27,610 bases of DNA, taken from JAICND01 sp040905905. GTDB taxonomy: Bacteria; Actinomycetota; Acidimicrobiia; Spongiisociales; ZC4RG35. The stretch lies in assembly GCA_040905905.1 (NCBI GenBank), contig JBBDQN010000036.1, forward strand, positions 1 to 27,610, in the 5' to 3' direction. Positions 8,566 through 16,407 of the stretch are shown piece by piece; position 1 is the first letter of the stretch; each line of letters starts with the position of its first letter. The notes below the pieces were generated by a model. The model worked only from the letters and a program-made list of their open reading frames with translations, ran no database searches and was not told the DNA's origin. The translations under genes were made by a program, and so were the position numbers.

Positions 8566-9336
8566 TCACACCACCAGGTTGAGCCCTTGGCGGACCCGAC
8601 GCTCAGCGCGTAGCCGCTGCTGCCGAAGTGTCTGCGGATGGACGCCGCCTGGGGTAGCAAGGTCATCGATCGAGAATCCGCCAGCGCGAGTCAGCACGAC
8701 GAGCCGAGCCGCATCGGTCCGGAGCTGACCTCGCTGGCGCAACAACGTGACGAGCTGATCGAGCCGCTGTTCTTCGGAGGGCTCGTCGCTCACCTCGACG
8801 GCCTCGTCGAGTCCCCCGTAGCTATCCACGAACACCACTGGTTCCGAGCGCGCCCGGATCGCCGCTCGGAGCACGCGGCGCCGCGTGTTCGCGTAGATCC
8901 GAAAACTCGGAGCTGTTCCGGCCGGCTCGCTCGCGCACCAAGAGATCACATCGAGCGCTGTGGACACCACCCGGGCCGCGCGCTCCTCGACATCCCAGCC
9001 GCGGATCCCGTGAATGAGGCTCTTCACACCCGGAAGCACGACCTGGAGAGCCACCCGCTGGGCAAGAGCCTCCTGCGGGACCCGCTCGAGCAGTGCGGCG
9101 AGAACCTGATCCCGCTCAGCCCAGTTGGCCACGTCGCGCCGCTGAGCCGCCTCGACGAGCTGTTCTCCGTCCTCGAAATCGAGCCGCGGGTCGTTCGAAG
9201 CCCACAAGCGCAGCCGCTCCTGCAGCCATCGCGACTGAGCCAGCACCCGCCACTCCACATCGAGCCGGCGGATCAGCTCGCTGTCATCCGCTCGATCAGG
9301 CGGGTTCCCACACTTCGCTCCGGGCGCTCGTTTCAT
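8566..9336 (-). CDS. sigma-70-like regulator heading the conjugation operon
   Basis: 256 residues from ATG at 9336; no good ribosome-binding site is visible, so a downstream start is possible. The C-terminal 60 residues resemble sigma region 4: LVVLTRAGGFSIDDLATPGGVHPQTLRQQRLRAERRVRQGL, split here as an activator-type helix, a turn and a recognition helix. A region 2-like helix (FRIYANTRRRVLRAAIRAR) lies near residues 145-165. It is the first gene of the minus-strand transfer operon, so it probably controls transfer genes. The canonical -10 recognition residues are not clear, and a non-sigma DNA-binding regulator is the alternative. Confidence 0.65.
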   Translation of the reverse strand: MKRAPGAKCGNPPDRADDSELIRRLDVEWRVLAQSRWLQERLRLWASNDPRLDFEDGEQLVEAAQRRDVANWAERDQVLAALLERVPQEALAQRVALQVVLPGVKSLIHGIRGWDVEERAARVVSTALDVISWCASEPAGTAPSFRIYANTRRRVLRAAIRARSEPVVFVDSYGGLDEAVEVSDEPSEEQRLDQLVTLLRQRGQLRTDAARLVVLTRAGGFSIDDLATPGGVHPQTLRQQRLRAERRVRQGLNLVV

Positions 9337-9503
9337 CTGCCGAGCGTCCGCGGGAACCCTGTCAGCCCAGTGTCATCCACCCTGTCATAGAGATGTTCAT
9401 CGAAGGAGTTTGAGCGGTCTATCGAGCGGTGAGGCCACCCGACTCAGCCGGAGGGACAGTGTCCCGTGCCCTTCCGGACCTGGCCGTATGCTGAGACAGC
9501 GCC
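9337..9503. promoter_or_regulatory. divergent promoter region between transfer operon and Gabija-like genes
   Basis: Divergent intergenic DNA of 167 bases. Three TGTCA cores in the same orientation start at 9360, 9371 and 9383, i.e. 11 and 12 bases apart. Two of them sit in an identical CCCTGTCA. Helically phased direct repeats of this kind suggest a protein-binding array. On the plus strand TATGCT (9487-9492) lies just before the nuclease ATG and could be a -10 element with a very short leader. Exact promoters are not resolved. Confidence 0.4.
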
Positions 9504-11183
9504 ATGAATCTGAGACAACTGCTCGTTCGGAACTTCCGGGGAATCCAGCATCTCAACTGGGTACCCAACGGACAGGCGATCTGCCTGGTCGGATCGGGAG
9601 ACGCCACAAAGACGACGATCCTTGACGCGATCGAGTGGTGCCTGTCCCCTCGTTGGTCGCTGCCGATCTCGGATGCAGACTTCCATGGAGTCGTCGTGAA
9701 CCAGCCGATTGTGATCGAGGCGACGGTGGGAGAGGTGCCAGCGGCTCTGTTAAGTGACCAGAAGTACGGACTCGACCAGCGGGGCTGGGGGCCTGACGGA
9801 CTGCGCGACGAGCCCGCGGACGATGACGAAAGCGTTCTCACGATCCGTCTCACCATCGACGATTCGCTTGAACCACTCTGGGAAGTAGTGAATGATCGTC
9901 AGCCGGAGCCTCGTCGAGTCTCGGCCCGCGATCGCGAGGCCTTGGGGGCGACGCGGGTCGGCTCAGATGTCGAGCGGCACCTCACATGGGGCCGTGGGTC
10001 CGCACTCCTTCGCATGACCGGCTCGACCGACGAGATGGAACGCACTCTCGCTGACGCTCACCGAACCGCCCGTCAGACCGTGAACAAGGCCGACCTCGCC
10101 GCCCTCGTGGAGGCGTCGCAAGTGGCATCCGAGGCAGCGACCGACCTGGGCGCGGGCAGGAGAGACACCTACAGTCCTGCTTTGGATCCTGGAGCGATGG
10201 GGATGGGGGCAGCTGCTCTTGGACTGCACGAGGGAGCCATCCCCGTGCGCGCCGCTGGGCTTGGTAGTCGACGCCTGGCCGCTCTGGCTGTCCAGCGGAG
10301 ATCGTTTCGCGAGGGAGCGATAGTCTTGATCGACGAGATCGAGGCGGGTCTTGAGCCTCACCGGCTTCGTCACCTGCTTCGAACGTTGCGGGCTGGCGAG
10401 AGCGGCCAGGTCTTGATGACTACACACTCGCCCATCACGGTCGTGGAACTCCCCTGTCAGCACCTCCGAGTTGTGATCTCCGATGGTGCAACTACCACAG
10501 TGCAGGAACTTCCCGGCGAGCTCCAGGCGGCGGTGCGTGCCGCTCCAGAGGCGCTGCTGGGGCGGCGGGTGATCGTGTGCGAGGGGAAGACCGAGGTCGG
10601 TCTCTGTCGGGCGCTTGACCTGAGCTGGACCGAAGCCCGTGGGGTCCCGCCGGCAGATCGTGGAGTGGTAGTTGTACCGGGCGAAGGGACGAGCGCGCCG
10701 CGGACCGCTTTGGCCTTCGCCAGTCTCAGGTACCCGACGGCCCTACTTGCTGATTCAGACGTGGCCAACGATCCCGATGAGGCCGCGCTCGCAGCCGGAG
10801 ATGTCAAGGCGTTCATATGGGAAGGCGAGGCGTCCACTGAGGAACGGGTGGCACTGGACGTTCCGTGGGATGTTCTCATGGCTATCGTCGATCGAGCCCG
10901 CGAGCTCTTCGATGAAGACGTGCCGGAGGCGGCGACCAACGCCATTGCGACCCGTCTAGGCGCTGACCAGGGGACAGGTCCCGAAGAGTGGCGAGAGGGC
11001 GGCTTCGGCGAGGCAGAGATCCGGGCGGCCATTGGACGGACCGCAAAGAGCGCTCGCTGGTTCAAGCGCACGGATCTCGGCGAGATACTCGGGCGGATCG
11101 TCGTAGATGCACTCCCCCGCATGCCTGATACCGACCTAGCGACAAAACTCGACGGGCTTGCTGACTGGGCGTATGACCCTTGA
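9504..11183 (+). CDS. gajA: GajA-like OLD-family ATPase/TOPRIM endonuclease (Gabija-type defence)
   Basis: 559 residues. The N-terminal ABC-type ATPase has an OLD-style Walker A at residues 30-38 (GSGDATKTT), a GLGSRRLAALA signature-like segment, Walker B VLIDEIEAGLEPHR near 275 and an H-loop TTHSP near 306. The C-terminal TOPRIM domain begins VIVCEGKTE (near 358) with its catalytic Glu, followed by LLADSDVAND (near 415), the DxD pair. Order and length match GajA of Gabija systems, which nick DNA when nucleotide pools fall during phage infection. The ATPase lacks a long coiled-coil insert, as expected for this family. It overlaps the following helicase gene by 11 bases, so the two are translated together. 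Class within OLD-like nucleases is inferred from the pairing. Confidence 0.88.
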   Translation: MNLRQLLVRNFRGIQHLNWVPNGQAICLVGSGDATKTTILDAIEWCLSPRWSLPISDADFHGVVVNQPIVIEATVGEVPAALLSDQKYGLDQRGWGPDGLRDEPADDDESVLTIRLTIDDSLEPLWEVVNDRQPEPRRVSARDREALGATRVGSDVERHLTWGRGSALLRMTGSTDEMERTLADAHRTARQTVNKADLAALVEASQVASEAATDLGAGRRDTYSPALDPGAMGMGAAALGLHEGAIPVRAAGLGSRRLAALAVQRRSFREGAIVLIDEIEAGLEPHRLRHLLRTLRAGESGQVLMTTHSPITVVELPCQHLRVVISDGATTTVQELPGELQAAVRAAPEALLGRRVIVCEGKTEVGLCRALDLSWTEARGVPPADRGVVVVPGEGTSAPRTALAFASLRYPTALLADSDVANDPDEAALAAGDVKAFIWEGEASTEERVALDVPWDVLMAIVDRARELFDEDVPEAATNAIATRLGADQGTGPEEWREGGFGEAEIRAAIGRTAKSARWFKRTDLGEILGRIVVDALPRMPDTDLATKLDGLADWAYDP

Positions 11184-12585
11184 TCAGGCCGAAGCCCTGG
11201 CCCGTGCCCCTCGCGCCTATCTGATCGCGGCCGCAGGCTGCGGCAAGACCGAAGCGCTCGCTTGGGCGGCTGGCGTCCACTCGGAGGGTCGGCAACTCGT
11301 CCTCACGCACACGCACGCCGGAGTCAAGGCCGTCAAGGATCGCCTCAACCGGGTGAGTTCAGACCGGGGGCGAGTTCACGTGGACACTATCGCCGGATTT
11401 GCCCTGAGGTACGCCGCGAGCTTTCCCCAGGTGTCGGGCCTCGTCACTGCGGAGCCTGCGACCTCGGAAGAGTGGACAGCCGTGTATGAAGCAGGGCGAC
11501 GCATCTTTGGATCGAAGGTTGGCCGAGAGGTGCTTGCCCGTTCGTTTGCCGGGATGTTCGTGGACGAGTACCAGGACTGTGTCGTACCGCAGCACGATCT
11601 CGTCATGGTGATGGCCGAGGCCCTCCCGTGTCGGGTGGTGCTCGATCCGCTTCAGGGCATATTCGACTTCGCTGGCCCGATCGTTTCGTATGAGGATCAC
11701 CTCGCGCCAGCTTTCGATCGGCTCCCCGACCTCACGACACCGTTCCGCTGGATCGATACGAATCCGCAGCTAGGAGAGTGGCTCACCGACGTCAGAACGC
11801 GGATCGAGGCCGGCCAGCCTGTCGATCTGAATGGTGCGCCTGTAACGCAGGGTGAGGTGAGTCCGGTGAGTCAGGTCAAGGCGTGCTTCGAGTTGGCTAA
11901 GCGCGGTGGGTCAGCGGTTGCCATCGGACGGTGGGAAGGTGACACGCATGCGATCGCGAAGCGCCTGAAGGGTGTCTTCACGGTGATGGAACCAATTGAG
12001 TGTCCCGACCTCCTGGAGTGGGCTGCCAGACTTGAGGGCTCGACTGGGGCGGCGCGGGCCCTGGCCGTCATCGATTTCGCCAAGATTTGCATGACTCAGG
12101 TCGGGACACAGCTTCAGACTGCGGCCACCGCTTATCGCAACGGGACCACTCCTGTCGTACGGTCGACGACTCGCCACCGCGAAGCGGTCGAAGCGCTCAA
12201 CATCGTTGTGACGAATCCCGCCCTCGACCACGTTCTCGCCGCCATGACACAGGTCGCCGCCATCTCAGATGCAAGGATGCATCGGCGTGAGCTGTGGCGA
12301 GACATGGTCAGGGCCATCCGGACCTACGCCTTCGAGAGTCACCAGACCCTCCGCGACGCAGCATGGCGTGTTCGTGATCGGGGTAGGTACGGGGGAAGAA
12401 GGGTGGAGCACCGGACGGTGTCTCGGACCGTCCTAGCCAAAGGGCTCGAGTTCGACCACGCGCTGGTCCTGGACGCAGAGGTCCACGACGGGCCAAACCT
12501 CTATGTAGCTCTGACACGGGGGTCCCGGTCTCTCACCGTGCTATCTGCTGACCGGCTGATCGCAACGACGAACGTTGCCTCTTGA
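11173..12585 (+). CDS. gajB: GajB-like UvrD/Rep-type helicase (Gabija-type defence)
   Basis: 470 residues from ATG at 11173; a TTG at 11158 would add five residues. Motif I is AAAGCGKTEAL (residues 19-29), motif Ia region VLTHTHAGVKAVKDRL, motif II FVDEYQDC near 130, and motif III-like VVLDPLQGIFDF. The C-terminus has LAKGLEFDHALVLDA (motif V) and LYVALTRGSRSLTVL (motif VI). These are all hallmarks of SF1A helicases, and the length is close to GajB. In Gabija, GajB senses DNA ends and activates or cooperates with GajA. The 11-base overlap with the nuclease gene supports a single operon. No frameshift or missing motif is seen, so the system looks functional. Confidence 0.88.
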   Translation: MTLDQAEALARAPRAYLIAAAGCGKTEALAWAAGVHSEGRQLVLTHTHAGVKAVKDRLNRVSSDRGRVHVDTIAGFALRYAASFPQVSGLVTAEPATSEEWTAVYEAGRRIFGSKVGREVLARSFAGMFVDEYQDCVVPQHDLVMVMAEALPCRVVLDPLQGIFDFAGPIVSYEDHLAPAFDRLPDLTTPFRWIDTNPQLGEWLTDVRTRIEAGQPVDLNGAPVTQGEVSPVSQVKACFELAKRGGSAVAIGRWEGDTHAIAKRLKGVFTVMEPIECPDLLEWAARLEGSTGAARALAVIDFAKICMTQVGTQLQTAATAYRNGTTPVVRSTTRHREAVEALNIVVTNPALDHVLAAMTQVAAISDARMHRRELWRDMVRAIRTYAFESHQTLRDAAWRVRDRGRYGGRRVEHRTVSRTVLAKGLEFDHALVLDAEVHDGPNLYVALTRGSRSLTVLSADRLIATTNVAS

Positions 12586-12623
12586 GGCGTCCTCCCTCTT
12601 GCCGGCTTTGGTCCGAGAATGGG

Positions 12624-12893
12624 CTAGCGGCGTCGGTCGGACTCGATGACGTCCGCGATCTCGTCGGCGATCGTTTCCAGGTCCTCCTTCGACGTGTCGA
12701 GCGCGACCCGGTCTGCTAGCGAGGGACTGAACTCGATGACATCGGTGGCCGTGATCTCGTGCCAGATCGGGAGCAGGATCTGCTTGCCTGTCACGGAGAG
12801 GGTGACCAACCCATCGAGTTCGTATTGCGGCCAGCCCTTCTCGAAGAACGATTTCGAGAGTACCACCACACCGAGGCGACCCGCCTCCGATCG
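12624..12893 (-). pseudogene. TIR-domain protein, C-terminal remnant
   Basis: On the minus strand the frame reads LGVVVLSKSFFEKGWPQYEL, then GLVTL, then a KQILLPIWHEIT strand, a SPSLADRVALDT segment and IADEIADVIESDRRR before the stop. This is the second half of a bacterial TIR domain. The first half, including the FISHAS-type first strand and the catalytic-Glu region, is absent. Upstream of about 12880 the frame turns into non-TIR sequence with no ribosome-binding site. The break coincides within a few bases with the break of the oppositely oriented TIGR02391 remnant. TIR proteins in phage defence consume NAD+; this copy cannot be functional as it stands. Confidence 0.7.
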
Positions 12894-12895
12894 AC

Positions 12896-13096
12896 ATGTC
12901 CGTTGAGCTGGGTCAGAGCGGACGTGACGAGCAGGAAGGGTTCCGCTTCATCTTCATGGGGGTCATCCAAGGGATCCGCAACCCCAAGGGCCACGAACTC
13001 GTAGAGCAGGGCGATCCCCAGCGAGCGCTGGAGTATCTCGCGCTTGTGAGCGTTCTTTTCCGTCGGCTCGACGACGCCAGAGGGGAACATACCTAG
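12896..13096 (+). pseudogene. TIGR02391 (Ymh-type) domain protein, C-terminal remnant
   Basis: The plus-strand frame contains SGRDEQEGFRFIFMGVIQGI, then RNPKGHE and RALEYLALVSVLFRRLDDA. These are the conserved C-terminal motifs of TIGR02391/Hypoth_Ymh proteins, often found near defence genes. Only about 60 residues of a domain roughly twice that length remain. The in-frame sequence before the ATG is Pro-rich and unrelated, and there is no ribosome-binding site, so the N-terminus is missing. The remnant starts within a few bases of the TIR remnant on the other strand. The family call rests on my recognition of the motif series. Confidence 0.65.
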
Positions 13097-13517
13097 GTGG
13101 CTGGATTCGCGTCCGTCGCCACGTGTGTGGTCGGCTGAGAAACGTCGGGTTCCCCGGCCGTACGTGCGATCGCCAGCTGACCTGCGGGACACTTCGCGGC
13201 ATGGCCCCGCGGTGCCTCGTGCCAGAGGTCGTGCGCAGGCGAAACGGCTCTCACCCGCGCCAGGTTCGTGTGATCGCTCCGAGCGACATCGCGCGTCCAT
13301 CGCGCGAGAGGGTGCGAGGGGACGGTCAGGAACGCGAAATGACGCGAACCGAAAATGGCCTCTGAGCAGGCACTTCGCGAGTTTTGCCTGGTCAGCGATA
13401 CCCCCACGATCGGGCTCATAACGCGAGCGTCGCGGGACGCGGCGGCGAGTCCGACCGCAACGGCCTGAACTCCTCTCTTCGAGGCACATCGCTACGGTCG
13501 GCTAAGAAGAGAACGAC
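13097..13517. other. non-coding stretch with a tRNA-Met-like vestige
   Basis: No convincing gene on either strand in these 421 bases; open frames are Arg/Ser-rich shadows. At 13412-13436 the sequence GGGCTCATAACGCGAGCGTC followed by GCGGG resembles the anticodon arm and start of the T arm of tRNA-Met, with no paired arms around it. Just upstream, CCTGGTCAGCGATACCC (13387-13403) is almost repeated at 16324-16341. Confidence 0.35.
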
Positions 13518-14873
13518 ATGGCAGGGTTCCCACCTATCGACCGGTTGTATTACGACGCACCAAGTCTGCGGTTGGCCGGGTTCCTCGCTTACGCACTGAA
13601 ACAGACTGGGGACGACGTCTTCGACCTTGTGCCTGGAAAGGGTAAGTTCACCACTGCGGAATTCAGAGACTTCGCCTCTCTCGACGAGCTTACAGTTCAT
13701 CTGCACAAGGAACATCGAACCGCCTATTCCTACCGGGGTCAGATCAGCCGCCACCAGGCCGCCTATCGGGGGCGTGGCGACGCTCTCGTAGAAGTCTTCC
13801 CACAGCACCAACAACTAGAGTTCTGCCTAGTGCCCGCGACTTCCAGGCTTACAGCGAATGGTTGGATCAGCTCGAACTAGAACTGACTAGACCGATGAAG
13901 GCGACACCAACCTTCGAGCGGTACGCCGAACTGGCTGAGATCCCAGAAGACCCAATGCCGATTCATGTGCTGCTCGACATAGACCAGACTCAGTTCTCGG
14001 CGACTCAGGGGAAAAAGACCGTCACCCTTCAGCTCGACGACACCGCCCATGAAGTCAAGGACGGCGTGTTCGATATCACTCTCACGGATCAACAAGGTGC
14101 TCAGACCTACGCCGCAGGGCTGAAGTGGGATGCGGAGAAGTCCCGGTATCACCTCGAATGCGACGATCTGCGCGACACTCGCTATCTCCAGGACGGCGAA
14201 GAGTCCCGCGAACTGGTGGACGTGATAAACAGCGAGCAAAGGCTTCGAGTTATTCCATCGGCACGCACCGTGGTCTACTCCCACGGGCACTTTTTCAAGC
14301 CACAATTGCCCAAGCGCAGCCGGGGCTCCTTCCATCTCCTTGACATCCTCCACACTGACGCATTGCTCGCTGCCGCTGTGAACGAGAAGGGGCCTGTGAC
14401 CAACAGCGGTTGGGGACAGGGCACGGCTTTCGGCTTAATCAGCGCCCTCGCCCCCAACGTTCCGTTCCAAGCTCCGACAGCGATGAAGGACATCTTCAGC
14501 AGCGTTGACTTCTTGTTGTGTACCAACACAGGGAAGCCGCGTTGCGTTCATCCACGCCAAGACCTCAGTCAAAACCCGCAAGTACTCCGCCAGCGGCCTT
14601 CATGTGATCTCCGCACAGGCGATAAAGAACCTCGTCTACCTCCAGCCGATGTCGGAGGAGATCCCTCGATACTCGCAATGGGATAGGCCCTGGCCGAACC
14701 AAGAGGTTCTCAATACAACACCCAGACTCCGTGTCGGAACCCCTGGCACTCCAGTGGAGCTCTGGGACCACGTCAGAGCACTGATTGCTGATCCTTCTAG
14801 TGAAAGAGAGGTCTGGCTCGTCCTCGGAAACTCTCTTTCCAAAGCGGCTCTCGATCAGGAAGCGGTGCATTAG
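13518..14873 (+). pseudogene. frameshifted defence-type gene, possibly C-terminal part of a large helicase/nuclease protein
   Basis: Three overlapping frames join into one protein-like sequence. Frame 1 (13518 to about 13830) opens with MAGFPPIDRLYYDAPSLRLA. Frame 2 (about 13832-14530) includes ARDFQAYSEWLDQLELEL and VVYSHGHFFKPQLPKRSRGS. Frame 3 (about 14530-14873) includes RVAFIHAKTSVKTRKYSASG and EVWLVLGNSLSKAAL. The shifts fall near 13830 and 14530. The segment with VDFLL, FIHAK and QAIK resembles a PD-(D/E)XK-like nuclease core, and the whole resembles the C-terminal part of large defence-associated helicase proteins in my memory; I cannot name the family. An AAGAAGAG site precedes the ATG, but the N-terminus may be a truncation point. 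Confidence 0.6.
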
Positions 14874-14951
14874 AACGCTAGATGATGCACACCAGGAGCC
14901 AATGCTTCTGGACTAATCGCCGTATTGAGCTTCCAGGTGGTCAGGTCGGTT

Positions 14952-14998
14952 CTTCCCTTACAAGGAAGAGGTCGGCGGTTCGAGCCCGTCAACGCCCA
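14952..14998 (+). other. tRNA-Val(TAC) 3' fragment, candidate attachment site
   Basis: The anticodon arm is perfect: stem CTTCC/GGAAG around loop CTTACAA, anticodon TAC with T33 before it. Variable AGGTC follows, then T arm GGCGG-TTCGAGC-CCGTC, a 7-base acceptor strand AACGCCC and discriminator A. The D arm and 5' acceptor strand are absent: the sequence before 14952 neither pairs with the acceptor nor forms a D stem, and CCA is not encoded (CAA follows). A tRNA 3' part ending abruptly at the anticodon stem, beside a tyrosine-integrase remnant, is the usual footprint of an att site created by integration into a tRNA gene. Confidence 0.75.
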
Positions 14999-15030
14999 CA
15001 ACCGAATGGGCCGGTCCCAGTTGAGGATCG

Positions 15031-15360
15031 CTATTTGGGACGATCGAGCGAAACGACGTTCGGTGGGGCTTTTGTCCGCGTGTTGTCCGCGAACGCCTTG
15101 TCGATGGCTTCAGCGGCGGTCTCGTCATGCCTCAAACATGTGTCCATAGAGCTGCGGGGTCGTCCGGATATCGCCATGGCCGAGCCTGGCCTGAATCGCT
15201 TTTGTGTGTACTCCTTGCTCGATGAGGAGCGCTGCGTGCGAGTGCCTCAGCGAGTGGGAAAGACAGGGTTCACCCACCGACGCGCTGACTGCCGGGATCC
15301 ATACCCTGGAAAATCGATCACCACTCCCCCCGACTTCGGCTTGAGGTTCCCGACCATCAA
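15031..15360 (-). pseudogene. tyrosine recombinase/integrase, C-terminal remnant with frameshift
   Basis: The minus-strand frame reads RFSRVWIPAVSASVGEP, then HSLRHSHAALLIEQGVH (catalytic Arg and His), ARLGHGD and PQLYGHMFEA with the nucleophilic Tyr. At about 15120-15125 the frame hits a stop. Shifting one base restores HDETAAEAIDKAFADNTRTK and a normal end at TAG (15033-15031), so a frameshift directly follows the active-site Tyr. The N-terminal DNA-binding and core domains are missing; homology fades near 15360 where another frame begins. It lies 32 bases from the tRNA-Val fragment, as integrases usually lie beside their att site. Confidence 0.75.
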
Positions 15361-15977
15361 GCGTCCGTTCCCCCAGCCGGCCAAGGGCCGAGGCCGATCC
15401 GGACGATACTGGACGCTCCCGACTCATAGACGGCAGTGATGTCAGCTTCACATCGATCCATCGAGTCGCCGCTAAAGAACGTGTCCCACTCCGCGGTTTG
15501 TCCCGGCCTGACACCGTTGACCAGATCGAAGCGGGTATCGACAAGCACTCCGGAGTCGGTAGTGAATTGAACCTCGATCGAGACGTCGACCGTAACTGTG
15601 GAATTGTTTTTGATTGTCCCGCTGGCGCCGTTCGAATCGCTGCAACCGATGATATTGAGTGAGACCTCTCCGTTGAGAACCTGTCCTGGATTGCTCACTT
15701 CATCAAGGGCATTAACGAGAGCATCGACTGGGTCGGGACATTCGTCTCGCATCGCTCTCGCCAAAGCCTCAGTATCTACCGCAGACTCCAGCGCGGTGGA
15801 GTCGCCAGCGTTGGTAATGGGTGTTGCACCACCCCCGAACGTGCACCGGCCCGCTGCACCCCTCCACCTGGCAAACCGCCGGCATCGGGAACTTGCCGCC
15901 GCGGAGGGGATCTCCCCAAAGTCACCATTGGTCGTAGTGGTACATCCACTACCCCCGGGTGCGGCTTCTACGGTCAC
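15357..15977 (-). CDS. putative secreted or lipoprotein-like protein, possibly FxLYD-type domain (start uncertain)
   Basis: The open frame is 206 residues with an arguable start. The credible coding part is residues about 50-195: ALARAMRDECPDPVDALVNA, then a beta-rich stretch with TIKNNSTVTVDVSIEVQF, DTRFDLVNGVRPGQTAEWD and DITAVYESGAS. This alternating-strand pattern resembles FxLYD-type extracytoplasmic domains. The N-terminal GGSGCTTTTNG stretch looks like the region after a lipobox, but no signal peptide precedes it. The C-terminus overlaps the integrase remnant and may be truncated. It may be a fragment of a larger gene damaged by the same insertion history. Confidence 0.45.
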   Translation of the reverse strand: MTVEAAPGGSGCTTTTNGDFGEIPSAAASSRCRRFARWRGAAGRCTFGGGATPITNAGDSTALESAVDTEALARAMRDECPDPVDALVNALDEVSNPGQVLNGEVSLNIIGCSDSNGASGTIKNNSTVTVDVSIEVQFTTDSGVLVDTRFDLVNGVRPGQTAEWDTFFSGDSMDRCEADITAVYESGASSIVRIGLGPWPAGGTDA

Positions 15978-16362
15978 AACCCGGGATGCTTCACAACGCG
16001 ATAACCTCGAGCCTATGCGCGAAACGAGAGACCGCCCAGACGTCGGTGGAACGGATATGGGCGGTTCTCTTGTCCCCAGGGTGACGATTCCTTCCTATGC
16101 CCGGCGGCTGTGAGTGGTAGCGTCACGCGCCTTGGGGCAAATGGGCGTGGCGATTTTTTGATGCTCACGCTTAAGAACTGGCGGCAGGATCGAGGGCTAT
16201 ATCCTCGTGGCGATGAAGCCGCAGCGATGTCGACGTTCCGTCCGCCAACCGTCTGCATGCATCGGCTCGAGCCGCAGAGGACCAGGGTTCGACGCCGCTA
16301 CGGTTGGACTTCGGCCGGTTTCTCCTGGTCAGCGGATACCCTCGAAATGGGGGACGACCAAT
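15978..16362. other. stretch without a recognisable gene
   Basis: Neither strand gives a protein I can support. The only visible structures are a small hairpin (CGAGG/CCTCG around 16191-16207) and CCTGGTCAGCGGATACCC (16324-16341), nearly repeated at 13387-13403. This is probably degraded junction sequence between mobile remnants and the catabolic cluster. Confidence 0.4.
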
Positions 16363-16406
16363 CTCATATCCCGAAGGTCGCGGGTTCAAATCCGCCTTCG
16401 CTACCA
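16363..16406 (+). other. tRNA (Met-like) 3' fragment, candidate second attachment site
   Basis: CTCATATCCCGAAGGTCGCG, then GGTTCAAATCC, then GCCTTCGCTACCA has the order of a tRNA 3' half: CAT anticodon context, variable loop, TTCAAAT T-loop, acceptor strand and encoded CCA. The T stem fits only if one C has been lost (CCGCC instead of CCCGCC), and no 5' acceptor or D arm pairs with it. It sits two bases before a strong terminator hairpin, as a genuine tRNA gene end often does. I read it as the 3' remnant of a tRNA gene, perhaps an att scar. Identity as Met is tentative. Confidence 0.5.
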
Positions 16407-16407
16407 A

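Noticed and set aside
12890..13090. Minus-strand frame with MFPSGVVEPTEKNAHKREIL and LLYEFVALGVADPLDD
   Set aside because: Looks protein-like but is the antisense of the TIGR02391 remnant; the plus-strand motifs are specific and this frame has no ribosome-binding site.
13093..13489. Arg-rich frames on both strands in the gap after the TIGR02391 remnant
   Set aside because: No motif, no ribosome-binding site, codon pattern of random GC-rich sequence.
14874..14951. Possible 5' half of tRNA-Val before the anticodon arm
   Set aside because: No D stem, and nothing pairs with the acceptor strand AACGCCC, so a complete tRNA cannot be drawn.
16171..16407. Minus-strand frame with VAKADLNPRPSGYE
   Set aside because: This peptide is the reverse translation of a tRNA T-loop region and recurs as an annotation artefact.
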